Origin: Paragordius varius
Taxonomy: Eukaryota > Nematomorpha
DNA length: 64,000 bases
Direction of reading: 5' to 3'
NCBI GenBank assembly: GCA_964247055.1
Contig: OZ176054.1
Coordinates: 3,348,001-3,412,000, forward strand
This document shows, piece by piece, positions 1 to 12,766 of the stretch (its first letter is position 1; every line of letters starts with the position of its first letter). Position numbers and translations under genes: made by a program. The notes beneath the pieces were generated by a model. The model made no database searches and was not told where the DNA came from. It saw nothing but the letters and a program-made list of their open reading frames with translations.

Positions 1-117
1 TAGAGCTGGTGCAATGAATGGGAATAAGAGGGCATTTATGCCAACAAAAAAACCGCCAGACCACAAAAACGTTTTCCAATTCGGTGGTAAATTAAGTGTA
101 GTTGTTGTTTCACACAT
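1..117 (-). CDS. Small single-pass membrane protein, N-terminal part (SMIM20/MITRAC7-like?)
   Basis: This is an open reading frame of 39 codons from an ATG at 117 to the window edge, so the gene is cut off. The visible protein starts MCETTTTLNLPPNWKTFLW and continues with a glycine-rich hydrophobic stretch (roughly residues 17-39, with GGFF and a later FPF) that looks like one transmembrane helix. Small inner-mitochondrial-membrane assembly factors such as SMIM20/MITRAC7 have a similar short polar N-terminus followed by a GGF...YP helix; that match is by eye and weak. I chose this ATG because it is the first one in frame and coding character begins there. TYW2 lies 245 bp upstream on the same strand, so the two genes are in tandem. 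Confidence 0.45.
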   Translation of the reverse strand, partial: MCETTTTLNLPPNWKTFLWSGGFFVGINALLFPFIAPAL

Positions 118-361
118 ACAGAGAAGAGTTTTGATTTAAAGTCAAAAAATTCGTTTCATTTCATATGGTTATTAGGTTAGGAAGGACTAATTATAGAATA
201 ATTTCACGTGTTTACACCCCTTACGGATAATACATATTATTTCCACCCCACAAAATGGGCTTCTAAAAGAGTATGTATGTATAATTACAATATGCATATC
301 CAAATCATGAGAGATTGCTGTTTTATAAAAATTAAATAAAAGCAACTTTAAATGTATAATA

Positions 362-3300
362 TCAAGTAAAACTAATTTCGACATCCATCACATAATGCGT
401 TACCAAGGGGGCATAAGATTTGACACGTGTTAAACGCCTAATACATATATCATAATTTGGGATTGTCGAAATATTTTTCCCAAAATCTTTTAAGAATTTA
501 AAATCTAGAATTTTCTTTGCACAGCAGGTAAAGTCAAAAGCCATTTCAATCAACCATATTAGGGGGAGAAAACGTTTATAAAAGAGGGTTTTATTACTTT
601 GTTTTCCATCAATTTGCTCTAAATATGTTTTAAATAGACTAAGAGGTTGGTCTTGGAATTTATCAAAATGCGATACATGTTTCACCCATAGATTGCTAAT
701 AAGTTCACGGTTAAACTTTAAGTTTTTCACAGTATTGAGCATATCTAAATTCTTTTTACCATCATCATCAAATTTAGGTTTAATACCAAAAATTTGAGAT
801 ATGATTTCTGAAAAACTTTGCAGAGATTGGTCATTTTCATTATCTTCATCGGGGAGCCTGTTTGTTGAAATTAAATTTTCCCTAGATATCATAATTTCTG
901 CTATAAAATCCAAAAAGGTAGCGATGTTTTTTTCGTCTTCTAACAACCTATCTCCATGCCGTATTCTTAATAGCTATAATGTAAAAAAATAAAAAATATT
1001 ATAAAATTGGACAGAAAATGATATTATAAGATGTTAAAATACAGATTGTTTCAAACGCTTTTCCATGGTACGAACATCACAATTCTCATGAATATGCAAG
1101 ATTTTGGTCGAATAATTTGGTTTATCTAAAGAGAATTTTTTAAATAAAACGCATTTAAAAATTTGTTATTAAAAACAACTTATATACCATTTACAGTTCA
1201 TATCCACCCTTAAAGAATTCAAATTCGCCCTCAAAGAAAATTGTTTTTTACGATCAAAAATTACCAATATTTTTATATATTTTTAAAAATATAAAAATTT
1301 TGTTTTAATATAATACTGAAAAAATAATAAAATATGCCATATTAATAATGAGTTATATTGGTTTTAAGATGAATTTGAATTGTTAAAGGGTAATTTGAAC
1401 TGTAAATGGTATATTAAAATAGATCTAAACATTATATTTAAACTTTTTATAATATAATATTTTTGATATATATTTAATCAAATCAAAAGACAGAATTTTA
1501 AGAAATATATTTCGGGCTAAAAAACTACTTTTACCATTTGTTGTAGGCAACTTTAGTGCGTTTACGGCAGACTCCCATGAGGCTTTAGAAGATGGAATTA
1601 AGCCTAATATAACTCTATCGGCAACATTTGAAGGAGTTACCTTGAAATGATAAAAAGAAAATTAATTTTTTTAATCCAATAAAGTAAAGATTTAGTTAAA
1701 AAAGTAAGGATTTCAAAATCAAAAAATATATTTTTAAAAACATCTAGATATCAAAATACTTTTATATTTTATCTAAAAGTGGTTATATCTGCACAATATA
1801 CATATGTGTAAAATTTTATCAATTAATTATATATTCCATTTGCAGTTCAAATTTACTCTCAAACAATTAAAATTCACCCTAAAATAAATTATGTGCTTTT
1901 TAAAATTTAAAATTACCTACATTTTCTAAATTTTTTTAAAATTGAAATTTTGTTTTAAAATATTATACTAAAAAAATAATAAACAATCTCATAAAGATAT
2001 ACATATTAATGTTAAGTTATATTAACCCGAAAATTAAATTTATAATTTATTTTTAGGGTGAATTTGATCTGTAAATGGTATATATATGTGACAAAACATA
2101 CTTGGCGGTTGTCCCCCTGAATAATTGTACACCGATTTTCCCAGTCCCTAGAAATTATTTGCAATTATCAGACTAAAATTCTAAATAATAAAAACCAATA
2201 AAATTGAAAACCTATAATTTTTAACGTATACATTTTTTAAAACCTTCATTTTTTTATAAGGCCTATATCGTTTTGGCTTGCGAAATAAGAAATAAATATA
2301 AAAATTGGTAATAAAATTTTAGATTTTTTGGTTATAGAGAGGTAATCAACGATAAAAATGGTTTTTACCATTAATATTTTTATATTTACTGGGTATATTA
2401 AATTAAATTTTTAAAATTCCAATTATAATATTTCTCGCAAACATTACCCAATAGCTTTGGCATTGTGCCTTAAATTGCTTCGAAAATATTGCAAAGCAAC
2501 CGGATTCCAATCAATCGCATATAAATGTCCAATTTTTCGTTCTTTATTTAACGCTAACAGGGGTAAACTAAAATAACCTAAAATTAAAAAAAAAATATTT
2601 CAGAAAAATATTAAAAATATTGATATAAATAATCGTTTTTAACAAAAAAAAATCATAATAAAACTTAAACCTATCCCCACAAACATATCGACAACACATT
2701 CCCCTGCTCGATTAAGCGTGGGCAGGCGTATTTTTTCATTAACATTTCCAGGACTAAACATAAGACGCGTGGCATCATACTGATATCTGAAATTTTTAAG
2801 ATTAAATAAATTTCTATAATTGGTTTCAAAATCATTAAAAATGTGATTAACACTTGGCGGCTTTAAATTTAACTGGCACTAAATTGGGGTTTCTTTGTAA
2901 TAAAAAACATATGGATTGGTCAATTATGACATAAAATTAACAAACAACCTTAAAAATTATTGTTTTATACTTTTGTAGGTTATATCTAAAAAAATATCCT
3001 TTTATTTTGACACAAGTCATAAAACAAAATTAACATCGAAAAAATATATTTACAAAAAGTAATAAACTGTTAAGAACCACAATCAAGATAATTTATACAA
3101 TTTAATCGTTTTTGGATTTCATAACACGGATCGACAAAAGCAGAGTTTCGTCCCTTAAAAAAGTTATTGGACGTTTAAAAATTTAAACTGACTTACAATT
3201 AATAAATTGCGTTTAAATGACAAAAGTATTATTACTTGATTCCATATTGTATAACAGTGACTTCTTTTTGACCGTACAAAAGTTTAACATCGGCACTTCT

Positions 3301-3500
3301 AAAATTATCGGATTGAACGGGGTTTTGCTGTAAAATACTATTTACTTTTAATTGCTGACAAATTTGTTTGCATTCATCTTTATTTAGGAATTAAAATATT
3401 TACCATCATTCAATGTAATAGATTTATCCAGAAATACTAATGCATCCCCTTTTATTTCAAAACGAATCTTCTTATTAATTATATCGGATAGGGTGCACAT
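362..3500 (-). CDS. TRMT12: tRNA wybutosine-synthesizing protein 2 (TYW2/TRMT12), short form
   Basis: TYW2 transfers the 3-amino-3-carboxypropyl group of S-adenosylmethionine to the tricyclic base at position 37 of tRNA-Phe, a step of wybutosine synthesis in the cytosol. Exons in coding order: 3500-3404, 3377-3236, 2786-2671, 2577-2448, 2147-2102, 1640-1566 and 973-362; together 406 codons, all phases consistent. Family signatures: YQYDATRLMFSPGNV, then CVVDMFVGIGYFSLP (SAM-binding motif I), AIDWNP (motif II), QGDNRQ, NVADRVILGLIPSS, and the C-terminal RVKSYAPLVTHYVMDVE. A TAA directly precedes the ATG at 3500 in frame, so the protein lacks the long N-terminal region of the human enzyme. Intron 1 is only 26 nt (3378-3403). 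The exon 6/7 junction is the least certain: the frame-consistent donor at 1565 drops the GG usually seen before this region. Two MITE-like repeats sit in introns. Confidence 0.9.
1183..1412. repeat. MITE-like inverted-repeat element, family B copy 1
   Basis: About 230 bp bounded by inverted copies of ATACCATTTACAGTTCA, followed inwards by a CCCTT/AAGGG-containing arm. It lies in the last TYW2 intron. The ends begin next to TATA, compatible with a TA target duplication, but the duplication cannot be separated from the AT-rich flank. No coding capacity. Related copies: 1831-2082, 26471-26670 and 29272-29532. Confidence 0.7.
1831..2082. repeat. MITE-like inverted-repeat element, family B copy 2
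   Basis: About 250 bp; left end ATTCCATTTGCAGTTCAAAT, right end an inverted copy with GTAAATGGTAT. Same family as 1183-1412 and in an intron of the same gene (TYW2), immediately beside exon 5. The interior is AT-rich and non-coding. Confidence 0.65.
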
Positions 3501-4191
3501 TTACTCTAATATATAAAAAATTAAATTGTCATGGAATAGTTTGTGGCAGGCTCAAGAGAGTGGCATCTGAAATTTTTCATTATATATTTGTGCGCTAAAA
3601 ATAACAATTAATATTAAAATTTGTTTTTAGCCTAATTTACCGTTTCTGTTTTTCTTCAATATATTTATTTTATCGAAATTACCAATATTTTTTTTCAAAA
3701 AATTATCTAAACTAATGAACGATCAATAGGTGAAAAATATTTTATTTGATTGTTTTTCTCCCAAAACAAACATATTAGGGTATAAATTAAATGTTTTAGG
3801 GACAATATATAGTTAATAAAGCTCGATTTAAAAAGATATAAAAAACATGTTTTAGCCACAAATATGAAATAAAGCTTGAAAATTCATCAAAAATATTTTG
3901 ATGCTAATATTTTATCACTATATAATTATTAAATTTCTGTGTTAAAGACAGGTGATGTCTCATCAAACCATTTCAAATTATTAAATTTTTTAAAACCAAT
4001 AATATAGTAAACATATTATTTTTTTAAAAATGAAGAAATAATAATCGTTTTATAACCTCTAAAATTATTTAAAATAAAAAACTACGCTAAGATATAATTT
4101 AAAATTATGACTTACGTTTTAAAATCCCGAGTCTGGCCCTAAAATTTCAATAAATACTTGCAAAATATGCTAATATTGAAAAAATAAATCA
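3501..4191. other. Divergent intergenic region between TYW2 and MRPS15
   Basis: A 691-bp AT-rich stretch separates the start codons of two genes transcribed in opposite directions, so it must hold both promoters. I see no clear core-promoter motif, repeat or open reading frame of note. Confidence 0.5.
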
Positions 4192-6727
4192 ATGTGGAAT
4201 AAATCATTTAAAAGTGTTACATATGCTATTAAATCGGCATGCCTTTTGCCTCTGGAAAACTCAGCAAAATTTTATGGGAGTTGCCAGCTTCAGATCAAAA
4301 CAATATAAATTTGTGAAGAATGAATTACCAGAATATTTACTTATTAGTTATTTTATTTCCTAATCGTCAGATGAATCCAAACTTGAAATGGATCATATTG
4401 AACCAACGCAACTTAGAAAACCATATAATTTAAGTGTTAAAGCGGAAAAGTTAGTTAGTTTCTAAAATTTTTAGTGCAAGCCCTTTGGTCAAAAAGCTTT
4501 TATCTATAGAATATGGTGTTCAAGTACTTTTTAGTTTTAAATATTTAGCGTGATAGATATAAATTATTTGCTGATAAATTAATCGCTATTGCTCAATTAC
4601 ACCCAAACGATTATAATTCACCAGAAATTAAAAGTAGGACTTTTGTATATCCTATAAAAAATGTTGGTTTTTTTTTTCTATTGCTTATTGCTATTAGGCA
4701 ATAAAAAATTATTTTTTATAACGATTTTTATATTACATTTTATTTATTGGCCTATAGAAATCATGTTCTGTTAACCGCATTTTTTTAATAAACCCCAAAT
4801 ATTATTTATTAGTAATAATAAGCAATTTTTATAATATCAAAATTATAAAGGTTAAGCGAATATATATTATTAATATTATTTAGTGATTTATATATACTGT
4901 TTCTAGAAATTTTCTGAATTGTTAATATTTTTTGCATTGTAATTACTCAAATTCATATTAGTTATAAAAACAATGATAAGTTATCAAATATTTTTAAGCC
5001 ATGTGTATACTATATTTTTGGAAACTATTTGATATAAATATATCCTGTTAAAATATTAATTTGTTGGCCTTTTTATTTCAAAAAGCCCTTTGTTATATTA
5101 AACTTCATTACCTTTTTGCTTATTGGTCCTAGTTTTTTTGGGGTAGATTATATGCGGTTCAATGAACTACAGTTTTAATATTTTAGTTAAAATTCAATTA
5201 TCCAATAATTTTTTCATGTGTTAGATAAAAAAGATAATATTTTTTACAGTTTAGTGTATTCTATGTAAAATTGGGACAGCTCCAAGGTTATAACAAATAG
5301 CTGAGATTAAAATCATAATATATCAAATTTTTGCTGGTACAAGCTTTTTAAAGTTAATTATACATTTTCTAACCATAATATACATCTATATGCCTGTTGC
5401 ATGAGCGATCTAAATATTTATTAAAAAATGGCGGCAAAAAAGTTTGTGAGATTTTTTTACAATTTAAGATTTTTTTAAAAAAAAAATTGTAAAATGCTCT
5501 TTAAAAGCTAAACATAGCATTTAAATTCTGCTTAATACCTTAAATACTTTTTAAGTATATTCGAATTAAAAATCGCTCTGGGATACAAAACTACCCCAAA
5601 AGGTAATGGAGTGTTAATAGAATACTATTTTGCTGTAAATATTGTAATATTATAAATATAATACGTTAAAACTAAAAGACTAATATTTTTTATAAGGCAA
5701 CACCATTTTTTTCCCTTGTTTTTTATAAAAATCGATTGAAGACATTCGGAAACACATTTGATTATCTCACAATATAAATCATTTAGATTATATGTAATAT
5801 ATTAAGTGGTCATTAGTTTTAAGTTTTGTTTTTATAATTTCATTTTTACCGTGATATAAATATAGTTGCACTCCTGACCGCTACTATTAGAAGAAAAATG
5901 GAACATATTCGATCCGGTAAAAAATGGAAAATTATAAACAGCCTTCATAACGATATAAAGGAACGGAGAGAAATATTAGGCCTACTTCATACCTATGATC
6001 GTCAAAGGTAAATATTGATTTTGATTATTAAATTATAGACTAAAAAAAATAATTTTTTAGGCAACCTTAAATCCGAATATCGAGAAATTATTTTAAGAGT
6101 AATGTATTTAAAATTTACAATCAAGGTTCAGCTATTTAAATGTGTGGATGTTACAACTTTATATATGCCCCTTTTAATCACTCATCTATTTATTTAAAAA
6201 AATATAGATACAAATAAATTTCTTAGAGTGATGACTCTATTTTTCATATTGCAATAATAGTTGTTGAATTATTTTAAAAGTACTCATTATTTTGCGAATG
6301 TTTTTTGCAATCTTGTTTTATTTATCAAAAGTACCATTATTAAATGAAAAAAATAGTCTACTTTTTTAGTTTTGTCATGATAAATTTGATTTTTACTGCA
6401 TATATAATTTCTATCATTACATTTAGATATGATTCCATTTGTGAAAAACTTGGTATCACATGGCAAAAATCTGTTGAACCACTGAAAGAATATGTCCACC
6501 TAAACCAAATTAGGGTTGCTAATGAAAAAGCCGACCAGATAATACATGAAAAAACTGAACAATATCGCAAAAAGTTAGAAATTGATAAGGAAACGTTTCG
6601 CCTTAAAAAGGCTAAACTATATGAGCAATTTGAGGAGATTAAACAAAAATTGGCAAATAAAGAAACCCTCCTTCAACTTATGAGGGAGGAAGATCAAAAA
6701 ATGCGAAATGTGGATAAAAGAAATTAA
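4192..6727 (+). CDS. MRPS15: Mitochondrial small-subunit ribosomal protein uS15m
   Basis: uS15m binds the small-subunit rRNA of the mitochondrial ribosome. Exons: 4192-4279, 4371-4453, 4549-4633, 5866-6007 and 6427-6727, giving 233 codons with consistent phases. Recognition rests on the S15 fold: exon 3 gives RYKLFADKLIAIAQLHP, exon 4 gives ALLTATIRRKMEHIRSGKK and then ERREILGLLHTYDRQR, and exon 5 continues YDSICEKLGITW; this matches the S15 pattern of a first helix, an R..LL.YL..YDR.RY segment and a KLGI motif. The C-terminus is a long charged, probably helical tail. The N-terminus (MWNKSFKSVTYAIKSACLL) is basic and amphipathic as expected for mitochondrial import. The first donor (GTTGCC at 4280) is weak, so exon 1 is the least certain part. 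Intron 3 is about 1.2 kb. Confidence 0.85.
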
Positions 6728-8280
6728 AAATCATTTTAGATATTTTGTATGATACAGATGTGTAATAAATTAATTATTGTATGGAATTCGATGGCAAATC
6801 CTTTTTTATTGGGCTTGAGTCGATTAAAATGGGGTGTTTTTTGACATAATATCATGACTTAATGGGGAAACGGAAATTTTTAATACTTATATTATTTTAT
6901 TTATAATATTGGGGTCCAGAGCAGATTGGTTACGATTTTATCCTCGATTTAATGAAAATATATAGCTTTATAGTTTTTATTGATATTATTGTTACCAACT
7001 AAGTAAAACTAAGGGACACAACTATCGAAAGTAGGGAAAAGGGTCATATAAACTAATTACTTCAGCGAACTACAGTGGCACAAACGAAATCCTCATGCAA
7101 CATATGTATATATATTTTGATAAGTGATTTTTGGTTTAGGTCTTAGGAGTGCGATAAGAAAATTACTTGCACTTTTGTTCTACATCTTCGATATCTAAAA
7201 AAAGTTTGCTTTTGTTAAATGTAAATGATTATTTTGGCAGGAGTTAAATTTCTAATACCAAAAGCAAAACAATATTTTATAAAATTTTAACAATTGGATG
7301 TGGGCTCCGAAAGTCCAAACTGTTTCGCCATTTTAAAATGGGCTGGATCGCTTAAAGTAGAGGCAAAAAGGCTGAGATCTTGGGTAAGAATTTCTATATG
7401 ATAGATTATGGCATCAAAAATATTTTTTAAAATGCTTTTCTGTAAAATTAAAATTTTTGTAACATTTGGTTAAGACGTCGTGGTATTTTAAAGCATGGTT
7501 AAAACGGTATGAAAACGATTTGAGATATCACAAAAACTTTTTATAAATTAAATGTTGCTGAACCTTTCTATAACCTTATAGTTGTCTGCATTAAAATTAA
7601 TTTTACAAAAATATATTACTTCTGCGATTATAAAAACGTTAAGCAGGATTGAACATTATAGAAAAAGTATTTTTAAAATATCTTAAGCGTTTTTATATCG
7701 TTTTCACCATGTTTTTATATCCATGAGGTAAAGAAAAAAAATAGCAAAAATTAATATTATAAAGCAGAGTAATCTCGGCAATTTTGCGCTTATAAAAACT
7801 ACCCTATATATTTTCGAAGTCTACGTAAAAAATCTATTTTGGTTCACATGACTTATGATATATTTTTAAGTTTTACATCTAGCTCTAAAAATATAAAATT
7901 TTTAATCGCTCATAACCCTGAACTAAAAGTACTATAAAATCCACTTTGATTTATAATTTTAAATAGGATACTTTTTTCTGTGCACTAAGTAATATGCGCT
8001 AATTTTAATATATGTCCCTTTGGCGCAATTATATTGTAAAATATCATGCTTAATCAAAAGCATCAATCTCAAAATTTATATAAGATTCATATTTTATCAT
8101 ATTTATATATACAAGAAATATGCATACTGAGTTTATAAAAGTTATAAAGAAAAAAACTTGCTTGCACATCATAAATGGGTATGTAGCAAACGATAATAAA
8201 TTAGTAACCTCATTTTAACTTGATTATACAAAAGTTCAATATTATTTAAGACCCATTTTAAAATTTTTTTTATGAACTAT
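6728..8280. other. Intergenic, no gene recognised
   Basis: About 1.5 kb of AT-rich sequence downstream of MRPS15. A segment around 7299 (GATGTGGGCTCCGAAA) reappears near 41875, and part of 7640-7720 resembles 32040-32100, so degenerate dispersed repeats are present. No coding signal was found on either strand. Confidence 0.4.
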
Positions 8281-8849
8281 TTGATTCGAATTGGGGTATC
8301 TAAATACCCCAAATTTGAGTTAGGATTTTTAAAAAACTACTGAGAACGGCCAATTTAAATTTATGCTTCTATCCTAATAAAAATTATATAAATATGCCAA
8401 AATATTTGAATCAAATTTTGTTTTGCAAAAAAAGTTCCATGTCAAACTACTTCGACGCCATTTTATTTTACAAAGTTTTTCAAAATAACGTCTTTATTTA
8501 ATTTTAAGGGTAAAATTAAAGTTAATTTTTTATTTAAATTACATCTAACATTGAGAGAAATAGAAAAAGTTGTTGATTTTGCATTATTTTTAAATTTTAC
8601 CATTGCACGCGCGCCACGTTGACTAAATTTTTACCTTTTGGTTTTAACTTAAAATAAGTAATATCAAGTATTTTTGAATAAATTTTTTTATATATTTCGG
8701 TGTTTTAATGTTATATAAGTGCAAGATTTTGCCATGGCTTTGATTCCTTCCATATTTTTTTAAGAATGTTTTTTAAACAGGCCTGGGGTACTTAACTACC
8801 CCAATTTGAATCGAAGAACTAAAATGAATGTGTTGTATCTAAGTGTTAA
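8281..8849. mobile_element. TTAA-flanked MITE, family A copy 1
   Basis: About 570 bp, member of a four-copy family (also 32256-32776, 33274-33780 and 43298-43883). The left end carries GATTCGAATTGGGGTAT inside a perfect short hairpin with 9-bp arms TTGGGGTAT/ATACCCCAA at about 8290-8311. The right end carries the inverted GATTC...GGGGTA motif and finishes AAGTGTTAA. Other copies start TTAACACT and end AGTGTTAA, which suggests a TTAA target and piggyBac-type mobilisation. The left extremity of this copy is degraded. No open reading frame. Confidence 0.7.
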
Positions 8850-8891
8850 ATCATTTATATAAACCATATGCTATACACTTAATTTCGACAT

Positions 8892-8897
8892 CCTTTT
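8892..8897 (+). promoter_or_regulatory. Possible TOP-like pyrimidine tract of RPS14
   Basis: The run CCTTTT lies 18 bp before the RPS14 start codon. Animal ribosomal protein mRNAs commonly start at a C within a pyrimidine tract (5' TOP), which gives growth-dependent translational control. The tract is short and the transcription start is not known, so this is tentative. Confidence 0.3.
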
Positions 8898-8915
8898 ACA
8901 CCATCTGAGTACACG

Positions 8916-10134
<1,219 letters not shown>

Positions 10135-10699
10135 CTTTCACAAATGTGTGGACTTCACCTCGATATTATATTTGTTATATATTAATAAATTAAAAATGAA
10201 CTTACTAAAGATAATATTTTTTATATTTCATAAAAATGACAAGCTAAAAACTAACTATATACCCAAAATCTACAAACAAAACAAAAAAGGCCGTTAAATT
10301 GGAATTTTTTTGGTTTATTTTAACCCCGTCAAGGCCTGAAGTCCAAGAATATCTTGACAACAGCGTTTTTCTGGTTATTTGTTCCAAAATTATTAATTTT
10401 TACAAGTATTTATTAAGGACATCAACCTGATTACAATAATATTTAGTTTTGGTAAATATCAACAAACTTGCAAGTGTTTTAATAAAGTTTTATAAATTCA
10501 GTTTACGCTTTATTTGTATATTGATTCCGACATTAAATGATCAAGTTGGAGTCCTAATTTCTAAAATATACTGGGCAAACTTATTAATTTACAGTTTGAT
10601 CAATTTTATTTTTTAAAATTTAAAAACCTGAAAAGGCTATAAGGTTTATTTTTTGAGTAAGAAAAAAAAATCATTTTAATAATAATGGAAACTTTATTC
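10135..10699. other. 3' flank of RPS14, no gene
   Basis: AT-rich sequence. An open frame at 10109-10297 merely overlaps the RPS14 last exon in another frame and is not a gene. Nothing else was recognised. Confidence 0.4.
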
Positions 10700-10852
10700 C
10701 AGTGGTACTCACGAAAAAATTAAGGGCCGTCAACAATGTTTCACTTGTCTCATAGGTTATGACCATATAATATCGATACAAAGCTGTTTGAAATTTTTTT
10801 TAGATAGCTCAGGTTTATAAATCACTTTTAGGAGGCGGTTTGAGCATCACTG
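10700..10852. mobile_element. Short hAT-like MITE, family C copy 1
   Basis: 153 bp starting CAGTGGTACTCACG and ending GGTTTGAGCATCACTG, i.e. imperfect terminal inverted repeats of the CAGTG type followed by AGGGCCG, a pattern typical of hAT elements. Flanks CTTTATTC and TTTTATTT agree at 6 of 8 positions and may be an aged 8-bp target duplication. A sister copy is at 63436-63619, and a fragment begins at 19276. Confidence 0.6.
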
Positions 10853-10984
10853 TTTTATTTCATCACCAGATGTATAATTATATAATTATTTTAATGAGGA
10901 TTAAAGTTTGATATAAGTGACTTTTTAAATCAAATTGGGTTCTCATATCGTTTATCCCATTAATATTTCTGTGTGATTTAAAAC

Positions 10985-11570
10985 ATGGATCATGTAGTAA
11001 CCATCAGGTCGTTGTTTCTCCAGAAGTAGCTAGCTTCCATATTTTTGATCGAAATAACTTGCGATCGAGACGGTCGTCTTTGGTTTATAGAGTTATGTTT
11101 TAGGTCATAGCTGATGTTTTTTCCCAATCATGATATGGTCTGCCTGTCTGAAATTGATGCTCGGATCGAAGGATCTAATTTCGTTTATCCAGCCATTTGA
11201 GCGTATATGGCCCAGTATCTGAGACGATTGAGAAAAGAGACTATGTATGCTTTTATTATTTGTTTTATCTTTGTGGTACTGATTGGTGAAGATGAGGATT
11301 TTTCTTTTTATTTCTCATAATTATTTTCATTAGTTTGATTTAAAGGCCAGCATTCACTAGCATATGTGAAGGCAGGGCGAATGGCAATCGTGTAGATTTT
11401 CCCTTTGTTTGGGTTTGAAATGTGTTTGTGTTTCATTATATACTCGAGTTTAAGGAATTCGGTTCAAGCTTGATGTCTTCGTGTTGTGGCGCTTTTAATA
11501 TTGGTATCACCTAGGTAATTATATTTGTTTACTATTTTCGGTGTAGGTAGTTTGCGTGGGATTGTCTGGG
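10985..11570 (-). mobile_element. LINE fragment, 3' part (post-RT region)
   Basis: Read on the minus strand this gives KYNYLGD, then TIAIRPAFTYASECWPL and further on RRLRYWGHIRSNGWI. These match the region downstream of the reverse transcriptase in a very common animal non-LTR retrotransposon type (compare the usual YLGD, RPAL.YGSECW and RRLRWYGH motifs). The copy is interrupted by stops and frameshifts and is dead. It lies in the opposite orientation to the RT-coding piece at 11664-12275. Confidence 0.75.
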
Positions 11571-11663
11571 TTTATATCTGGTGTTGCCCAAGCTTTACAC
11601 AAAATTTTCAATGATTATTAACTGCGCCTAATACATACCATTAAAATTACTTGAACATGCAAC

Positions 11664-12275
11664 AAAATTATTCGAAATTTTAATACAAGGGAAAACGCCA
11701 TATTTATTCTTAGAAGGTTACAAGAGAACTACAGATGCAAAAATATAGCCTTATATCACATCTTTATTGATTTAAGTCGTGAATTCGACTGCATCCCGCG
11801 GTCCATGATCACATTATATTACAAAAAAATAAATTTCTGAATGGACAAATTTACTATATAAGGACACTACTAGTTGCGTGAGAACTCTTGTGGGAGATAC
11901 CAATCAATTCCCAGTGTCTGTCGGGCTACACCAGGGCTTCATCCTTTTATCATTATTATGGATGTAATAACTGATAATATAAAAACAGGTTTGCCTTTCG
12001 AGAAGATGTACGCTGACGACATAATACTAACAGCCACCAGCAAAACAGCCATCATCAATAAATATAACCTCTGGAAATTTAGGTTAGAAAAATTTGGCCT
12101 CAAAATTAACACAGATAAAACAAAGGCTTTATTCACAGGCCCACCTGTACCTTAAATAAAATTCCCTTGCTCCATTTGTCACTCTGAAGTGAAACTTAAT
12201 TTCATAAAATGCACTAAATGCTAAATGTGGGTTCACAAAAGGTGCTCACAAATTAAGGGAAGTTTATTAAGTATA
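11664..12275 (+). mobile_element. LINE fragment, reverse transcriptase catalytic part
   Basis: In shifting frames the plus strand encodes YHIFIDLSREFDCIPRSMI, then IMDVITDNIKTGLPFE with MYADDIILTATSK (the YADD catalytic box), GLKINTDKTKALFTGPP, and finally a C..C..WVHKRCSQIKG zinc-knuckle-like tail. This is the RT core of a non-LTR retrotransposon. Frameshifts separate the motifs, so it is a pseudogene. Together with 10985-11570 it forms one element whose halves are inverted, as left by twin priming. Confidence 0.8.
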
Positions 12276-12766
12276 GATTACGTAGTAATAAATTTATTTT
12301 GTTCTACAACACTAACATACAAAATAAAGATTTTATAAAAGTTTCAATTATAAAATGCAAAAGATTGTGTGATGGTAAATGCTTTTTTAGCTCTAGTTAT
12401 CACGTTATGTTTGAGTGAGAATTTGGTATAAATTAATTAATGATATATTACAGTTGTGAGCCTTCTTTGGTAAATACGATTATATTTTTTATATAATTAT
12501 AAATAGGTTAAATAAAAAATAATAAATTCTAGGTAAAAAATATATTTCAAGATGTATAAATGCAATGTTGAATAGTAAATGGAAAAATGTAAATTATAAA
12601 ACCAAAATCGTTCACTAGTTAAAAAATAAGTCATTTTATGTTTCATAAAGTAGGAAAAAATAAGCCCTTTTTAGACTTGGAGTTTTATAAAATTCTTATT
12701 AGATTGCAAAGGAATTATGTTTAAGCATTATTCCGTTTGTTCTCCAGAAAAAAATATCAGTATTTT
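12276..12766. other. Intergenic, no gene recognised
   Basis: About 490 bp of AT-rich sequence between the LINE fragment and the 3' end of the caspase gene. No coding signal or clear repeat. Confidence 0.4.

Noticed and set aside
6344-6426. Transmembrane N-terminus for the 127-codon frame at 6344-6727
   Set aside because: The hydrophobic part is AT-rich intron; the uS15 motif shows that the exon starts at 6427 after an AG.
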